The notes under the pieces were generated by a model. It made no database searches and had not been told where the DNA came from. It saw nothing but the letters and a program-made list of their open reading frames with translations. Below are positions 1 to 11,035 of a stretch of DNA of 64,000 nucleotides, piece after piece. Source of the stretch: Lineus longissimus (taxonomy: Eukaryota; Nemertea; Pilidiophora; Heteronemertea; Lineidae); NCBI RefSeq assembly GCF_910592395.1, contig NC_088321.1:5458001-5522000 (forward strand). The letters run 5' to 3'. The position numbers and the translations under genes are program-made. Numbering within the stretch: the stretch's first letter is position 1; each line of letters begins with the position of its first letter.

Positions 1-958
1 TGGATGTGTTCCCGATCTAAAGTCAGCAACAAGCTGACCAGTGTTGTCCGGAATTTTCTTGGAATCCCTTTGCATCTGCGATAGCTGATCCGATTTCTGA
101 AATATGAAAATTCTTGTTCAGGTTTAGTTCGAAATGTTCATACCGGTAATTGTTTTAGTTGAATAAGAATGAATGGCCAGTGACAGCGGAACATCGAATA
201 TTTGAATTGATTTGCCAAGCCCCTTTCCTTGTCATGAAACGTTCAAGCGTGGTGTGGCGAGGCCCTGAAATCCAAACGACCAGGTTGAGTCTCTTTTAAC
301 TGCGCCATTCGTTCGCCAGGAGTATTTCATATCCACTGGCAAAATTGCCGAATCGCCTGGTCCCTTAAATCAAGGGCGGAGACGGGAAACCTAAGTTCTC
401 TCCTTTCATTGAACCATTTATTTGTGGTCTCTTCGATTTCGGACCATGATTATGAAATAAACATGTGCTGAAAGCTCTAAAAAGCACGAGAGGGAAAGAT
501 GTCTGATGGAAAATTAATATGGCTAAAACTGCAAGAAAAATGTTCGGCACTCACTGATTCTGCACACGTTCACATCATTTTGATCGACTACGAAAAAATG
601 CCCTAAAACAGACAAGTTGGTTCATAATCCAACTCCCATTCGAAAAGTGTCTCTGAAATTCATTACAGTATAGCGAAAAAAAGCTCCAATTTCTTTTGCG
701 CTTCTATGAAAGTGACAATTGGTCTTCGGAATATTCTAAAAATTTTTTTTCAAAACTAGAACTACACAAAAAAACTTTTCCTGATGAAGACAACCGCATT
801 CGCGATCGGAGGACGTTTACTGCCTTTTGCTATACTACCAAACAGAATGTGTTTATCTCTCCATATAATCGTCCTGATATTTCTGCAGGGTGTTATTTCT
901 ATCTTTGATGTTCAAAATTAGACCACAAAAGAATTTTCAAAATGCTATTAAGACTCAC
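1..958. other. No supported gene
   Basis: No convincing coding region. An open stretch on the plus strand at 696-908 (about 70 codons) has no good start context, flanking splice sites or recognisable domain, so I do not call it. The region may be intron or downstream flank of the minus-strand gene whose exon candidate ends at 959. Confidence 0.5.
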
Positions 959-1142
959 CATTTCCGAATGGGCGGTTTCTTTGCACTTTTCGTCGTCATT
1001 GACTGTCCACGTAAGGCATTCGTATGTCTTCTTCGTGCTGCAGCCAGTGACGGAAAGTAGCTTCTCGAATGTTTCAAAATCTCGCAAATTGAGCGGCATA
1101 ACGTCCGTGATTAAGGTCTCCATTGGTCCATGCGGTGGACCC
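959..1142 (-). CDS. Candidate internal exon of a host gene
   Basis: The minus strand is open and ends at a strong donor (ATG|GTGAGT, donor at 957-958). The encoded segment is rich in charged residues and cysteines (for example ECLTWTVNDDEKCKE) and I do not recognise a family. A possible acceptor (CCCGGAG|GGG) sits at 1143 and would give the same intron phase (2) as the exons farther upstream on this strand at 1911-3590, but its polypyrimidine tract is poor. An in-frame ATG near 1117 offers an alternative start of a first coding exon. Whether it belongs to the same gene as the 1911-2220 exon is inference from strand and phase. Transcript data would settle it. Confidence 0.35.
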
Positions 1143-1910
1143 CTCCGGGCGTGACATAAGACCTGCCCCTGCCACGGGACGCATGGCATGTCCCGGATTG
1201 ACCCGGAGAACAAATTGTTGACATTAGATACAAGAACCTACACATTTTTGGGTAGGTTACTATGGCACATTCGAGACTAGTAATTGGTTTTGTGGCCAAT
1301 AGTGGGCGCCACACAGATCCCACAAACGTTCACTAAATTTGCCCGATACTGGGGACCATAAAGCGGGCTCATACACTATGTAAAGGAGATTTTTCGGGCA
1401 CATGAGCTGACCTCCATACGATAGCCAATTATAGATACTTTGGAGGTTCATTGCAAAAGGTGTACCCCATCACAGCTTTTTCCTGCTAGGCTATAATGAT
1501 GACAAACCTCTGCGCACCGAGGCATGGACGCATCATCGCGTATGAAGCCCAACAGAAGGCGGTGACTTGGTCCCAAACTCACAGAATGGCCTCATAAAAA
1601 CACCAAAGCATCTTCTGTACATGGAAACCATAATCATGACGTTAAAGTACGTAGTATTTGGATCAGGACTGGCCCATACCTATCCATGGAAACCTCATGC
1701 GTCTAAAGAACTATATTTTTGAGGAAGGGAAGACAAAACGGACCTCGTACCCACTGGCTAGTGAGACCTAAGCAATTCGAGTTGCGCTAGCCAGTATTCA
1801 CCTACATAACTAACGTTCTGTTCCAAAGAATACGCCTGCGTCTTTGGGCTCATGATCGCCATGATCGGAATAAATCCATCCCTACAACACATATAGGCCT
1901 ACATTTAAGC
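1143..1910. other. No supported gene
   Basis: No domain-bearing frame is seen. If the exons on either side belong to one minus-strand gene, this is intron. A possible donor (CCAAT|GTGAGC) lies exactly where the 1911-2220 frame would otherwise stop. Confidence 0.4.
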
Positions 1911-2220
1911 TCACATTGGAAGGCGATCGACGAGCAAAACAAAACGAACACTTTTGATATCGACTTGGTTTGAAATGTTGTGGTCTGCATAAAACCCATT
2001 AAACATGACATCAGCATTTAGTAATTCAGGGCTAACACGACAGTAACCAGTATTTTTGACAATACCGGTTGCTGCTGCGTAAAGTTTTGCTATTCTATTA
2101 TAAAACGCATACTCCTGGCTCTGTAAAATTTCTGGCCAGATTAACGACGAAGAACATGTAAGTGGGAGTTTCCCGTATGTATATTCCGCAGTTGTTCTCA
2201 TGACTTTGATGATGGTCAGC
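1911..2220 (-). CDS. Candidate exon of an unidentified spliced gene
   Basis: An open frame of about 100 codons ends at a TGA (1911-1913), or alternatively at a GTGAGC donor overlapping that stop. A GGAAG|G acceptor at 2221 leaves one base to complete a codon, matching the phase-2 end of the microexon cassettes upstream on this strand. The protein segment is not repetitive. It contains a possible globular stretch with several Tyr, Cys and Asn residues (YNRIAKLYAAATGI) and ends in a hydrophobic strand (VRFVLLVDRLPM). I do not recognise the family. The acceptor's pyrimidine tract is weak. Joining to the neighbouring exons is inference from strand, order and phase. Confidence 0.45.
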
Positions 2221-2304
2221 CTTCCACCACAATGACAATTGACAGACTGCTATCGAGAGGTAACGACAAGGTCTTCATCAAGTTCATTCATGGCCATTGC
2301 TTAC

Positions 2305-2313
2305 CGCTTCATC
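2305..2313 (-). CDS. 9-nt microexon-like cassette, copy 1
   Basis: Read on the minus strand the sequence is CTTTCAG, then nine bases GATGAAGCG, then GTAAGC, so the nine bases are framed by a consensus acceptor and a consensus donor. Used in the phase implied by the upstream exon (phase 2) it adds three codons ending in Arg. Length divisible by three means inclusion or skipping keeps the frame. Splicing itself is inferred. Confidence 0.5.
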
Positions 2314-2709
2314 CTGAAAGAATAAATGCAAGGAATATAAAGCTTTGCCACCAACTAGTTGGAATGAATGTAATGGTTAAATCAGTGACTTAAGAGCAAA
2401 ATATTACTCGCATTTGAGTGCCCACTTCCAAATCATGCTTATGAAACTATTCTGATGCCAGAAGTATTTCTTACTGATTATTGCTGAATACTGGATTTAC
2501 TTGATGAATGTTATTTTTCAATCGAATAACCCTTGTTACGTGTATTTGTAATATACATGTTTTAGTGATCTTCTAGTAAGCATATCCATATTCCGTCAGT
2601 TTTGTTCGTATCCCTTCGATGATGGTTTTGGTAACTGCTTTCCACCACAATGACAATCATCCTATTGCTATCAAAAAGTAACTACGGGGTCTTCATTGCG
2701 ATTGCTTAC

Positions 2710-2718
2710 CTCTTTTCC
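2710..2718 (-). CDS. 9-nt microexon-like cassette, copy 2
   Basis: On the minus strand ATTTCAG precedes nine bases GGAAAAGAG, followed by GTAAGC. The splice-site cores are kept although the surrounding repeat has diverged and the nine bases differ from the other two copies. That pattern suggests selection on the splice signals, or recent common origin. Confidence 0.5.
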
Positions 2719-3112
2719 CTGAAATAGGTGATTCAGGGAGTGTAAGTTTTATTAGTCGACTGATTGGATGAATCAAATGTTTATATCAAGATTTGCTGTG
2801 TTGGTCTGTTCATCAAATGACCACAACAATATCATGCTTATACAACAAGCAGATGCCACAATATACTTCTTACTGATTATATTTGATGACAAACTGATAC
2901 TTGATGAAATTCAATTTTCAATCGGATAACGATTGTCATTTGCAAAGTTTTACATATCTTTCTAGTGAGCTTATCCATATTTGTCACTGGTTCTCATTAC
3001 TCAGAGGATGTTCATGGCTATATACCGCCTCCCACCGCAAGGACAGTCGACTGCTAGTGATCGAAAAGTAACGATGAGGTCTTCATCAAGGTCTTTCATG
3101 GTGATTGCTTAC

Positions 3113-3121
3113 CGCGAAGTC
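3113..3121 (-). CDS. 9-nt microexon-like cassette, copy 3
   Basis: On the minus strand CTTTCAG precedes nine bases GACTTCGCG, followed by GTAAGC. It is the first cassette met after the exon ending at 3288. The phase matches: that exon ends two bases into a codon, and each cassette begins by supplying the third. Confidence 0.5.
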
Positions 3122-3287
3122 CTGAAAGAGTAAAGGCAGGGGATATAACTTTTGTCGCGAACCAATGGGAAGGAAACAAATGCATAAATCGATGACTTTA
3201 TCTTTATTGCACTTTTTTACCCGTATTTGAAATACAAATAACTTATCCGATGCCAGAAGATAATTCCAACTGTTTATCGGTAATTAC

Positions 3288-3593
3288 CGCATATACTTGA
3301 TTAATCCAGAGTCTTTCAATAGATTTATTGAAATACATGTATTCTGATTAATCACAGCATGGAAAATTTCCTTTATATATTCCTGGCGTATATCCAAGTT
3401 TACCCATGGAGAAAAGTTGAGTTCGCCATTTTCGTAGGTAATTCTAATGCTGACACGCCTACTCAGAGTATTATTCAAATAAATATTCAAAAGGCTCTGC
3501 CTATAATAGGTTGAGTTTGAACGGGTCATGAGTGATTCCACCTCCTTTTTCGCTGATGTGAGCTCCAAGCGGAGAGCGACGAATGCAGCATTT
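3288..3593 (-). CDS. Candidate exon upstream of the microexon array
   Basis: An open frame of about 100 codons ends at a GCG|GTAATT donor (3286-3287) in phase 2. The product segment is hydrophilic with several Asn and Ser residues (NSTYYRQSLLNIYLNNTLSR) followed by WVNLDIRQEYIKEIF. No family is recognised. Its 5' limit is uncertain: the frame is closed by a TGA near 3591 and no strong acceptor is visible. A degenerate copy of its last 40 bases is present in each of the two neighbouring tandem units, which shows that the duplication involved exon as well as intron sequence. Confidence 0.4.
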
Positions 3594-4390
3594 ACTCAAA
3601 TGATTCGCTTATTGCGTGGTAATTTATTTCCAAAGAGGAGAGTAAGTCACAACGTTAGGATTAACAGCTTCCCTAACAGGAAGCCTTCGGTATGGAATGA
3701 AACCGACGACCCGTTAATCACAAATCATGGATAATGATAGGCACTATCGTGCTACCTCGCAGTTACGAACTCCTTGGTATCAAAGTATAAAATTGTATAA
3801 GATTTTTGTTGACGTATTTAACATCACAAAGGTTTTACTTTTTTGGGGCCCCCCATGAAGGCGGTAATTGACTAACATATCTAATCGAAGTATCAGCGCA
3901 TTCCCCCTCCTTAGTTTTTGTACTTGAATCGATTCGCGTTAATCAACCTCTGTGGTTGTTTCCCATATTTCACCTTTTCTATTCAATGGACGGTTAAAGA
4001 GACCATGACTCTTCAATAGGAGTTGAAACCCATGACGTCAATATATCTTTCAACCTTCCCCAACACTGAGTCGAAATTCTCAAAAACGGAAACACTCAAT
4101 TAAAGAATGTCGCGCACCCATATACATGTAGGATGCGACCAAACAATCACGCATTGACGGAATAATCGTAAAGTCGGTTAAAAATTAATGATCACGCGCC
4201 ACCTCGCCAGACTAGCTTTTAATCACCGGATGAATTGAAAAAGACACATTTCGTTCTGTTGCACCGCTCTGTGAATTCCATTTTGGGACACCCAGTATGA
4301 AATGCCCAAATTCTTGTTTTAGACGTACGATGGCCAAGTGGTAACATAACATGCCTTCTAACCGTGGGGCCTGCATCTAGAATCGGAAGT
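3594..4390. other. No supported gene
   Basis: No frame with domain content, no repeat and no RNA signature was recognised. Confidence 0.5.
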
Positions 4391-4449
4391 TGTGTGTGAG
4401 CGTGGGTGCGGGTGTGTGTTGGTTGGGGTGTTGCGGGTTGTGCGTGATT

Positions 4450-4480
<31 letters not shown>

Positions 4481-4488
4481 GGGTACTT
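4391..4488. repeat. GT-rich microsatellite ending in poly(G)
   Basis: Imperfect TG repeats run into a tract of about 20 G. Low complexity; open frames across it are not genes. Confidence 0.9.
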
Positions 4489-4661
4489 TGTCCTCATGTG
4501 CCTAAAATCTTTTTCACATACATGACATTTGTCATCACGGTCATCAATGAAAATCAATTGCGTGCCCATCAACAAGGTTGTTATATTCATATGGGTCCTT
4601 ATTCTGAGCTAAACTTTGCAAGATGGCTTTTATATGCCTGGTTTATTATAATAGGAAAGAC

Positions 4662-5270
4662 GGGAGCAGGACAATTCCCCCCCGGACAATTGCCCCCCGG
4701 ACTATTCCCCCCTGGACGATTCCCCCCGAGGACGATTCCCCCCGAGGACGATTCCCCCCGAGGACGATTCCCCCCGAGGACGATTCCCCCCGAGGACGAT
4801 TCCCCCCGAGGACGATTCCCCCCGAGGACGATTCCCCCCGAGGACGATTCCCCCCGAGGACGATTCCCCCTGGACAGTTCCCCCCCGAGGACAACTCCCC
4901 CCGGAAAATCCCCCCCCCCAGACAACGTCGGTCACGCAAGATGATGCCAATGATGATGGTCATCATCAAACTCAAAGAACAACTTTATTCAGAATTTAAA
5001 AAAATCTATACATGCTACCTGTACATGTATTTTTCATCGAAGAAGCATATACTTTCGCCTTAGAAGTATGATAACTCACAGAATAAAAATCGTACCGATA
5101 CATATAATGTGAAGTACTTAATAAGTTGTCTGGGGGGGGGGGGGGGAGATTTTCCGGGGGGAGTTGTCCTCGGGGGGAATTGTCCAGGGGGGAGTTGTCC
5201 TCGGAGGGAATCGTCCTCGGGGGGGAATCGTCCAGGGGGAATTGTCTGGGGGGGGAATTGTCCTAGAACC
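4662..5270. mobile_element. Foldback element with word-repeat arms and 9-bp TSD
   Basis: A direct repeat AGGAAAGAC at 4653-4661 and 5271-5279 flanks the unit and is a perfect 9-bp target duplication. Inside, the left arm (to about 4925) is a tandem array of a 16-bp word (GAGGACGATTCCCCCC, about 10 copies). The right arm (about 5133-5264) is a more diverged array of the same word in the opposite orientation. Both ends carry AGGACAATTCCCCCC in inverted orientation, 6 bp inside the duplications. The spacer 4926-5132 has no gene. Foldback architecture with a 9-bp duplication is known from Drosophila FB and some Mutator-like elements; assignment to that superfamily is inference. Pro/Arg/Asp-rich open frames here are artefacts of the repeat. 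Confidence 0.85.
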
Positions 5271-5279
5271 AGGAAAGAC

Positions 5280-6263
5280 AGAGTGACAGACATGCGCTGT
5301 TGCTGAAACTGTTGTGGAAACTGGCAGAAATATGACCACAGATATAGCAACGCCACAGAGTTGGGTATAGCACATATGTCGAGATGCGCGGGATAAAGCT
5401 TTCATATTTCTATTGTTGTATTCTAAAATTCTCTTGTACTATATACTATAGCCCATTGTGCGCGTCACAAGTATAGCAGGGCCGTCCGCACACAGACTAT
5501 TTAACCGGCTCATCATATAAATCATAATGCAACTTCGCAACTAGCGGAGCTGCTCGAGAAAACTTTTTCGCGGTAAAGTATTTTGAATGAATTCAATCTT
5601 CTAGTCGACTAGAAGTTTCAATTTTATGGTGATTTGCAAATCAAATGACAAATTAAAGTCGGCTTGGCTATTGCCCGAGCCGCGAACGGCTCATGTGGCC
5701 AGTTTCCGTGGCATCAAGCGACTAATAGTATTACTCCCCCTTGATAGAATGCTGGTCGATCGCAGGTTAACTTCCCAGGCAAGCCTGGTACACATTTACT
5801 CCTGGTACACATTTACTCCTGGGTGGAGAGAAGCAAGCAGGGTTAAAGTGCCTTGCGCAAAAACACAAAGATGAAACAGTGTTGATTCTTCCGAATATCG
5901 AGCCTATACGACATTCTGGTCGTAAGCCCGGCCCTCTAAACACTCTGCTACTGATCCCCCATATCAAATAATAATAATCCCCCAAATGATAACTCATGAT
6001 AATAGCAATCTGCAAGGATACATGATCGAACTACTTTTCCATTTCGAGACAACTTAATTGGCAGCCTAGAAACAACACTTTGACAACTTGAGTGCAGGTA
6101 GATATGTAGATTCCCAGGGCTGCCACTTCGTCATCCTCCTTTCATTTTGAACTGTCCGAATTGGGAAAGGCTCATTATCATAATTCAACTTCGGAATTGA
6201 GGAGCGCCACTATCGGTGCTGAGTCAAACTAGGTTGCTGTTCCAGATTTTTTGGGGGAGAGAT
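5280..6263. other. No gene; fragment of a dispersed repeat near 5780-5950
   Basis: At 5785-5950 there is a segment with the pattern acatttactcctgggtggag .. aagtgccttgcgcaa, which resembles a short repeat I associate with many marine animal genomes. The word TACACATTTACTCCTGG is tandemly doubled at about 5788-5823. Nothing else is recognised. Confidence 0.4.
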
Positions 6264-6265
6264 TA

Positions 6266-6723
6266 GGGCGGTTCCGCACCGCCTACGATTACGATTACGA
6301 TTACGATTTGTGTATGACGTCATCAATTTTTGCAGCAACGTCATCAGCCCTGAAATCGTCTGCGGCATATTCGGTTCGTTTCTACGACGATGGCGGCTAA
6401 TCTTCGTAAGTGATAAACGATCATCGAGAACGTCAATTTCATGCACTTCCAAAGTATCCTGGGTCACGTTTTTCACAAACAATATATTTTGACTATGCAC
6501 TCCAGACGTAGGACCTGCAAATTTCATGGCCAAAGCTGTTTTAGACCGTCACGACTGCAATGAAATTGGAATGCAAATTCGCTCTGTTTGTGAGCCGTGG
6601 GTTTCTTGAATGACATCAAGAGTATTTTTGCGGAACTGAATTTAGCTGCTTCTCGACGCGATTACGATTACGATTACGTTTTCCGAAATCGTAATCGTAA
6701 TCGTAGGCGGTGCGGAACCTCCC
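6266..6723. mobile_element. MITE with long terminal inverted repeats and TA duplications
   Basis: Inverted ends of about 40 bp (starting GGGCGGTTCCGCACCGCC and continuing into GATTAC repeats) match with one mismatch. TA lies immediately outside both ends (6264-6265 and 6724-6725), as expected of Tc1/mariner-type insertion. A second GATTACGATTACG block just inside the right end (6659-6678) forms a local palindrome with the right terminal repeat. No transposase is present, so it is non-autonomous. Confidence 0.8.
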
Positions 6724-6725
6724 TA

Positions 6726-8990
6726 ATGTTTTGTACTGCACACGATTTGGTAATGAACACGAGAGTCAAGTTTGCCCCAATAGTTAGTGCTCGGGATTCT
6801 ATGGTCCTATATAATTACTGATCTGTTATCCCATTATTGTTGCTTAAATGACTGTATCAGTATCGGTGTCCTTTTGCAAATAACTAAAACTTTTATTTCT
6901 ATCTCGGATCTCAATAAAATCACAATTAGGCATGTGAAATTTTGGTAAATGCTTATAATAGGGGTCGGGGTACAACATGCGTATTGGTTTGTTTCCGCTT
7001 CAAGGATAATAACTGTGATTAAAAAAAACGTCCCACCGCCAACACTTTCTCTTACCATCGTGCTCGTTATAAACAAAAGCATAGTCTCTCATAGATCAAG
7101 AGGTTCGGCAATCATCGAAAATTCCCGAACCTCATAGTCCGTCGGTCAAATAGCACTACCTGTCCGAAATTGCGGGAACCATTGTTTAATAGCAGGATGA
7201 GGGCTTTCTGTCACCGAATCAAAACTCTTCAAATGACCGAGGTCAACAGGTCATGACTATCAGATACAACGCACGTGATTTCTTACAATCATATGAACTG
7301 AAGGAAATGGCCGTCAACTGGCTGATGCAGTAACAAATTGCTTTTTTTTTACGAACGGTGATATCATTTAATAGATGCGTGCTCGACTATCGCATGCACC
7401 CGAATCATTTACTTTACTTTACTTTTCTTGTTATCTATTACATGTATATCTATGTTATAAATTACTACATGTACATTGCAAACGAGGCTTTGACAGGGAA
7501 TTGTCAATATCAATCTATAGCAAAATTACCACACAGGTACAGTTTGCAACCGATGTCAAAATGTGTTGAAGTAGCGCCCTTTCCCTAGGCGTGCATACCA
7601 CACTACTTATTGATTGACCTTATAATTGGCATGCATCCTTCAAAATAACGTTGTGGTTGTTGGGACCTATTTGTGCAATAATGACTGAGACAAGACTTCT
7701 ACTAAAATAGACGACTTGTCTCAGACATGGGAGTGATACTGGGCAACAGAATGAAGCCGGTGTAGAAGGTTGAAATGACCCAGAATAGAATATCTCTAAA
7801 TTCTGTCATACGCTTTAAATCTCTTAGCTATTGACTGTCATGGCCTCTACAGAAAAATACACCATAATCCGTCAGAATATAAAGGGACTGACATTTTGTT
7901 CAGGGAAAAATCTTCTACCTTCACTGGTACACTGCGTATAGAGTGTATGTAGGACGACCCGGTCCCGGATTGATCATGACAATTTCAACAGGACAGACAT
8001 CGAGACACCATCAACAGCCTGCACACCTAGGTTATCAAAACTGCACACAGCAGCGCTTTAAATACATAATAAACAGTGGCACAAACCTCTACATCCGGGA
8101 TCTACTTGATTAGCAATTCAAAATGGCTGCACCATGCACCCTGGACACACCCCAATGTCACATGCCGCGTCACCGCCAGAATCTGGGGTGACGTAGTATG
8201 TCTGACCTGTCTAGTTGGCCGTTACGTGTCACTACTGTTTCTACATGACAAAAAACATTTTTGTGGGCTATCAAATAAGTTTTAGACTGAGAATAGGTCT
8301 TCTGGTAGACATGAATAAAGATACCTGACACGAAAATATAAAAATGAATTCTTTGTCGCTAATTGTATTTTGCCACCTGCTTAAAATAGTACCTCTATAT
8401 ACACAAATCCACGTGGCTGTCATTTAATCCTGATGAAAAGTTTTTGTTGAAGTCAATTCACAATAGTCATGCAGCAAATGGTAAATATTTGGTAAGAAAT
8501 GTGGTAATGTGTTTTGAAATACATGTATGTTAGTGCAATTGTCGTATTGGGGAAACTAACACAGTAATTATAACCAAAGGTCAAGAGCGAGAATTCAACC
8601 CACAGGAGGAGGCTTTGATCGCTGTTCATATGATTACCACAGAAGCAAAATTGAAATTTTATGTTTTCATCATCATATGCTAATGATAAAATGACATGTG
8701 ATAGCGAGAGGCGTCGTCGATATTTATGTGAATTGTCATTAATTAATCACAGAGCTTTTATGATCAGATGCGTCCAGGGGTATAAGAGGACCACCAGAAG
8801 TGGGGAGCGCATTGACTCCTGAATATGGAGGATGCAGAGACACGCTGTTGACAGCCCTGCATGCCGACACCAGGCCATTTAGCCTAGACATTATGACAAC
8901 ATGGACAGTACTAGATATCGAGTCAACATTGATAACCTTGACACTGGTACATCAACAACTTTGACAACAAGACAATTCAGACTCTTCGAC
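6726..8990. other. No supported gene
   Basis: AT-rich unique-looking sequence. Several 60-75 codon open frames lack domain content or splice context. No RNA gene recognised. Confidence 0.5.
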
Positions 8991-8997
8991 AACGGTG

Positions 8998-9782
8998 ACT
9001 GCCCATAAGTCCGAAGGTTCACAAGTCCGAAGGTCCATAAGACCACCAAGGAAACATCCCATTTTGAAAACGACCCAAAATTTCGAAGGTCCACAGTTCC
9101 GAAGGTCCATAAGTCCGAAAGACCATAAGTCCGAAAGTAATGTAAAATGGTCCACAAAACCGAAGGTTCACAAGTCCGAAGGTCCATAAGTCCGAAGGTC
9201 CATAAGACCACAAAGGAAAAATCCCATTTTAAAAACGACCCAAAATTCCGAAGGTCCACAGTTCCGAAGGTCCGTAAGTCCGAAAGACCATAAGTCCGAA
9301 AGTAATGTAAAATGGTCCGCAAGTCTGAAGGTTCACAAGTCCGAAGGTCCATAAGTCCGAAATCCCATTTTTAAGCGCGTGTATGTTATTCTTTAATAGT
9401 GGAAACCCGATTCTGCGAATCACCCTGACCCATGCCAGCATCACGCGATTTTCTGTGCAGGTAGTTATTTTTTAGCATGGCGTACGTGACAAGAGGGCTG
9501 AAGAAGGACTCAAAAGTTTTAATTTTCAATGACTTCCACTACCATCGTAACAAGAATGCCACGGAAAAGATATACTGGCCATGCTGGATTATTTTCATTA
9601 AGGGGTAAAATCGGGGGAACGCTGCCCCCCCCCCCCCCACGGAAAACACTGAAAAAGCCTTGGTGCTGAAAGTGTTAATACATGGACGATTTTTGGTTGA
9701 ATAGGCCAAAAATCATCAATTTCAAAATTTTGTTTTCGGACTTATGGACCTTCGGACTTGGACCATCGGACTTATAGGCAGT
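8998..9782. mobile_element. Foldback element with AAGTCCGAAGGTCCAT word repeats
   Basis: The left arm (8998 to about 9375) is an irregular tandem array of a word like CATAAGTCCGAAGGT. The right arm (about 9735-9776) holds about three copies in the opposite orientation. Ends ACTGCC(C/T)ATAAGTCCGA are inverted repeats. Flanking TCGACAACGG (8986-8995) and TCGATAACAG (9787-9796) match at 8 of 10 positions and could be an eroded target duplication. The centre contains a poly(C) tract near 9630 and no gene. Same architecture as 4662-5270 but with an unrelated word. Confidence 0.65.
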
Positions 9783-9796
9783 AATCTCGATAACAG

Positions 9797-10868
9797 GACT
9801 CCAAAGGTTTGTACACAGCGCGATAGCTTGTACAGTACATGTATTTTGATACTGTAGAAGTAAAATATGCCAATAGGACAGCCACAGTAAATCCGAACAG
9901 GTTTTGAGATGCGAGTGAAGAAAAGGGTCACAATGATTGGGCCTGTGAACTGGGATATCTGTGGAAGTGCCAGTGGTACCAGTAGAGTTAGATAGCAGGA
10001 ATCTTTCCGAATATGCCAGCGACAGAGTGACAAGATTTGGACAGTATATAATTGTGTTGCCAGTGATCAGTGAAAGATCCGGGCTGGAGATGAGAGATGG
10101 CGCTGCTGTAATAAATATATATAGGGGCAGTCTGGTAGAATATTAGTCTTCGTCGTTAAGAGGCAGTAATTACGGAAAGTGTTGATACATCATTGATAGG
10201 GCCGAATTACATTTGTAATCACAATGCTTGGGAAAGTGTTGAGACGGTATATAGCGACAGAAAGTCATTGGTGACAGTCGTGGTAAAGCGGCGTTGTCAG
10301 AGTCACAATATCAGGCGGGTGTTTCATCGTTATTGACAGAGTGACAAAGTTAAGGAGAGTGTTGCGATGACACTGATCGAGTCACAATGTTCGGGACGGT
10401 GCTGAGTTGCCAATAATAAAATTCACAAGCCTATCGGCCTCAGGTTCACAATTAGATTGGTTAGACCACAGGCCACTGAAACTTAGGTTCTGTTGTATAG
10501 CTTGACGCAAGGGCCCAACGCGCCGCGTAGCGGCAAAAAAGCGAAGCTGGCGAAACATTTATAACGGGTCACCGTCACTTATTATTGGACTTATAGCGCA
10601 TTTACGGGGTTGCAACTATTTTGCTTTATAGTGTCACCAGGAAAGAAAAGCATGCGACCTAACGCCGATCTATTTGTATAAAGTGATAATTGGAAGGTAT
10701 ATAGTAGGAAATATCAATAAAATAATCATTCCATGTCGTCTTTTGAGGGCATTTTTGATTGTAAAAAATATATGTGTACGTCACCGTAGTCTCTGCAATG
10801 ATAATTTTATCAGAGCAGTCTCGCGCAAGTAGAAGTTCTTTACCTATTAGTTCTTCACTTATTAGTCT
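9797..10868. other. No supported gene
   Basis: No domain-bearing frame. At 10872-10896 there is a short perfect hairpin, arms of about 10 bp (AACGTCTGGC) with a 5-base loop, of unknown meaning. Confidence 0.45.
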
Positions 10869-10898
10869 CAACGTCTGGCGCAAAGCCAGACGTTTTCC

Positions 10899-11035
10899 AT
10901 TACGATTTCACTACGATGTTTGACAAGAAGGAGCAGTGCGCGAGATATGCTAATGAGCAGACTTCCCTCGCTTGAGTTTCTGAAGAATGTTCCATATCGC
11001 GCTAAGCTCATCACTACTGATTATGACAGGCGTGC
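10899..11035 (+). repeat. Dispersed direct repeat, copy 1
   Basis: From CGATTTCACTACGATG onward this matches 12861-12997 with about nine differences in ten positions conserved. The shared block contains the words GAGCAGACTTCCCTCGC and TTCCATATCGCGC. It may be a fragment of a repeated element; no family is recognised. Confidence 0.7.

Larger units (their letters stand above)
2205..3290 (-). repeat. Three tandem diverged repeats of about 404 bp, each with a microexon cassette
   Basis: Three copies are recognisable by shared blocks: the CTTTCCACC..CAATGACAAT block, the GGTCTTCAT block, the GATTGCTTAC block and the TGATGCCAGAAG..TTACTGATTA block. Corresponding points lie at 2305, 2710 and 3113, so the period is 403-405 bp. 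Copies differ by many substitutions and indels, so the duplication is old. Each unit includes a copy of one 9-nt cassette and a degenerate copy of the 3' end of the exon that closes at 3288. Confidence 0.8.

Noticed and set aside
696-908. 70-codon plus-strand frame that reads like a normal protein segment
   Set aside because: Non-ATG start, no splice signals that fit, and no recognisable family.
4390-5405. Several long Pro/Arg/Asp or Gly-rich open frames on both strands
   Set aside because: They exist only because the 16-bp word repeat contains no stop in most frames; composition and presence on both strands show repeat artefact.
5118-5405. Ser/Pro-rich minus-strand frame suggested a secreted repeat protein
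   Set aside because: It lies in the right arm of the foldback element and is a repeat translation.
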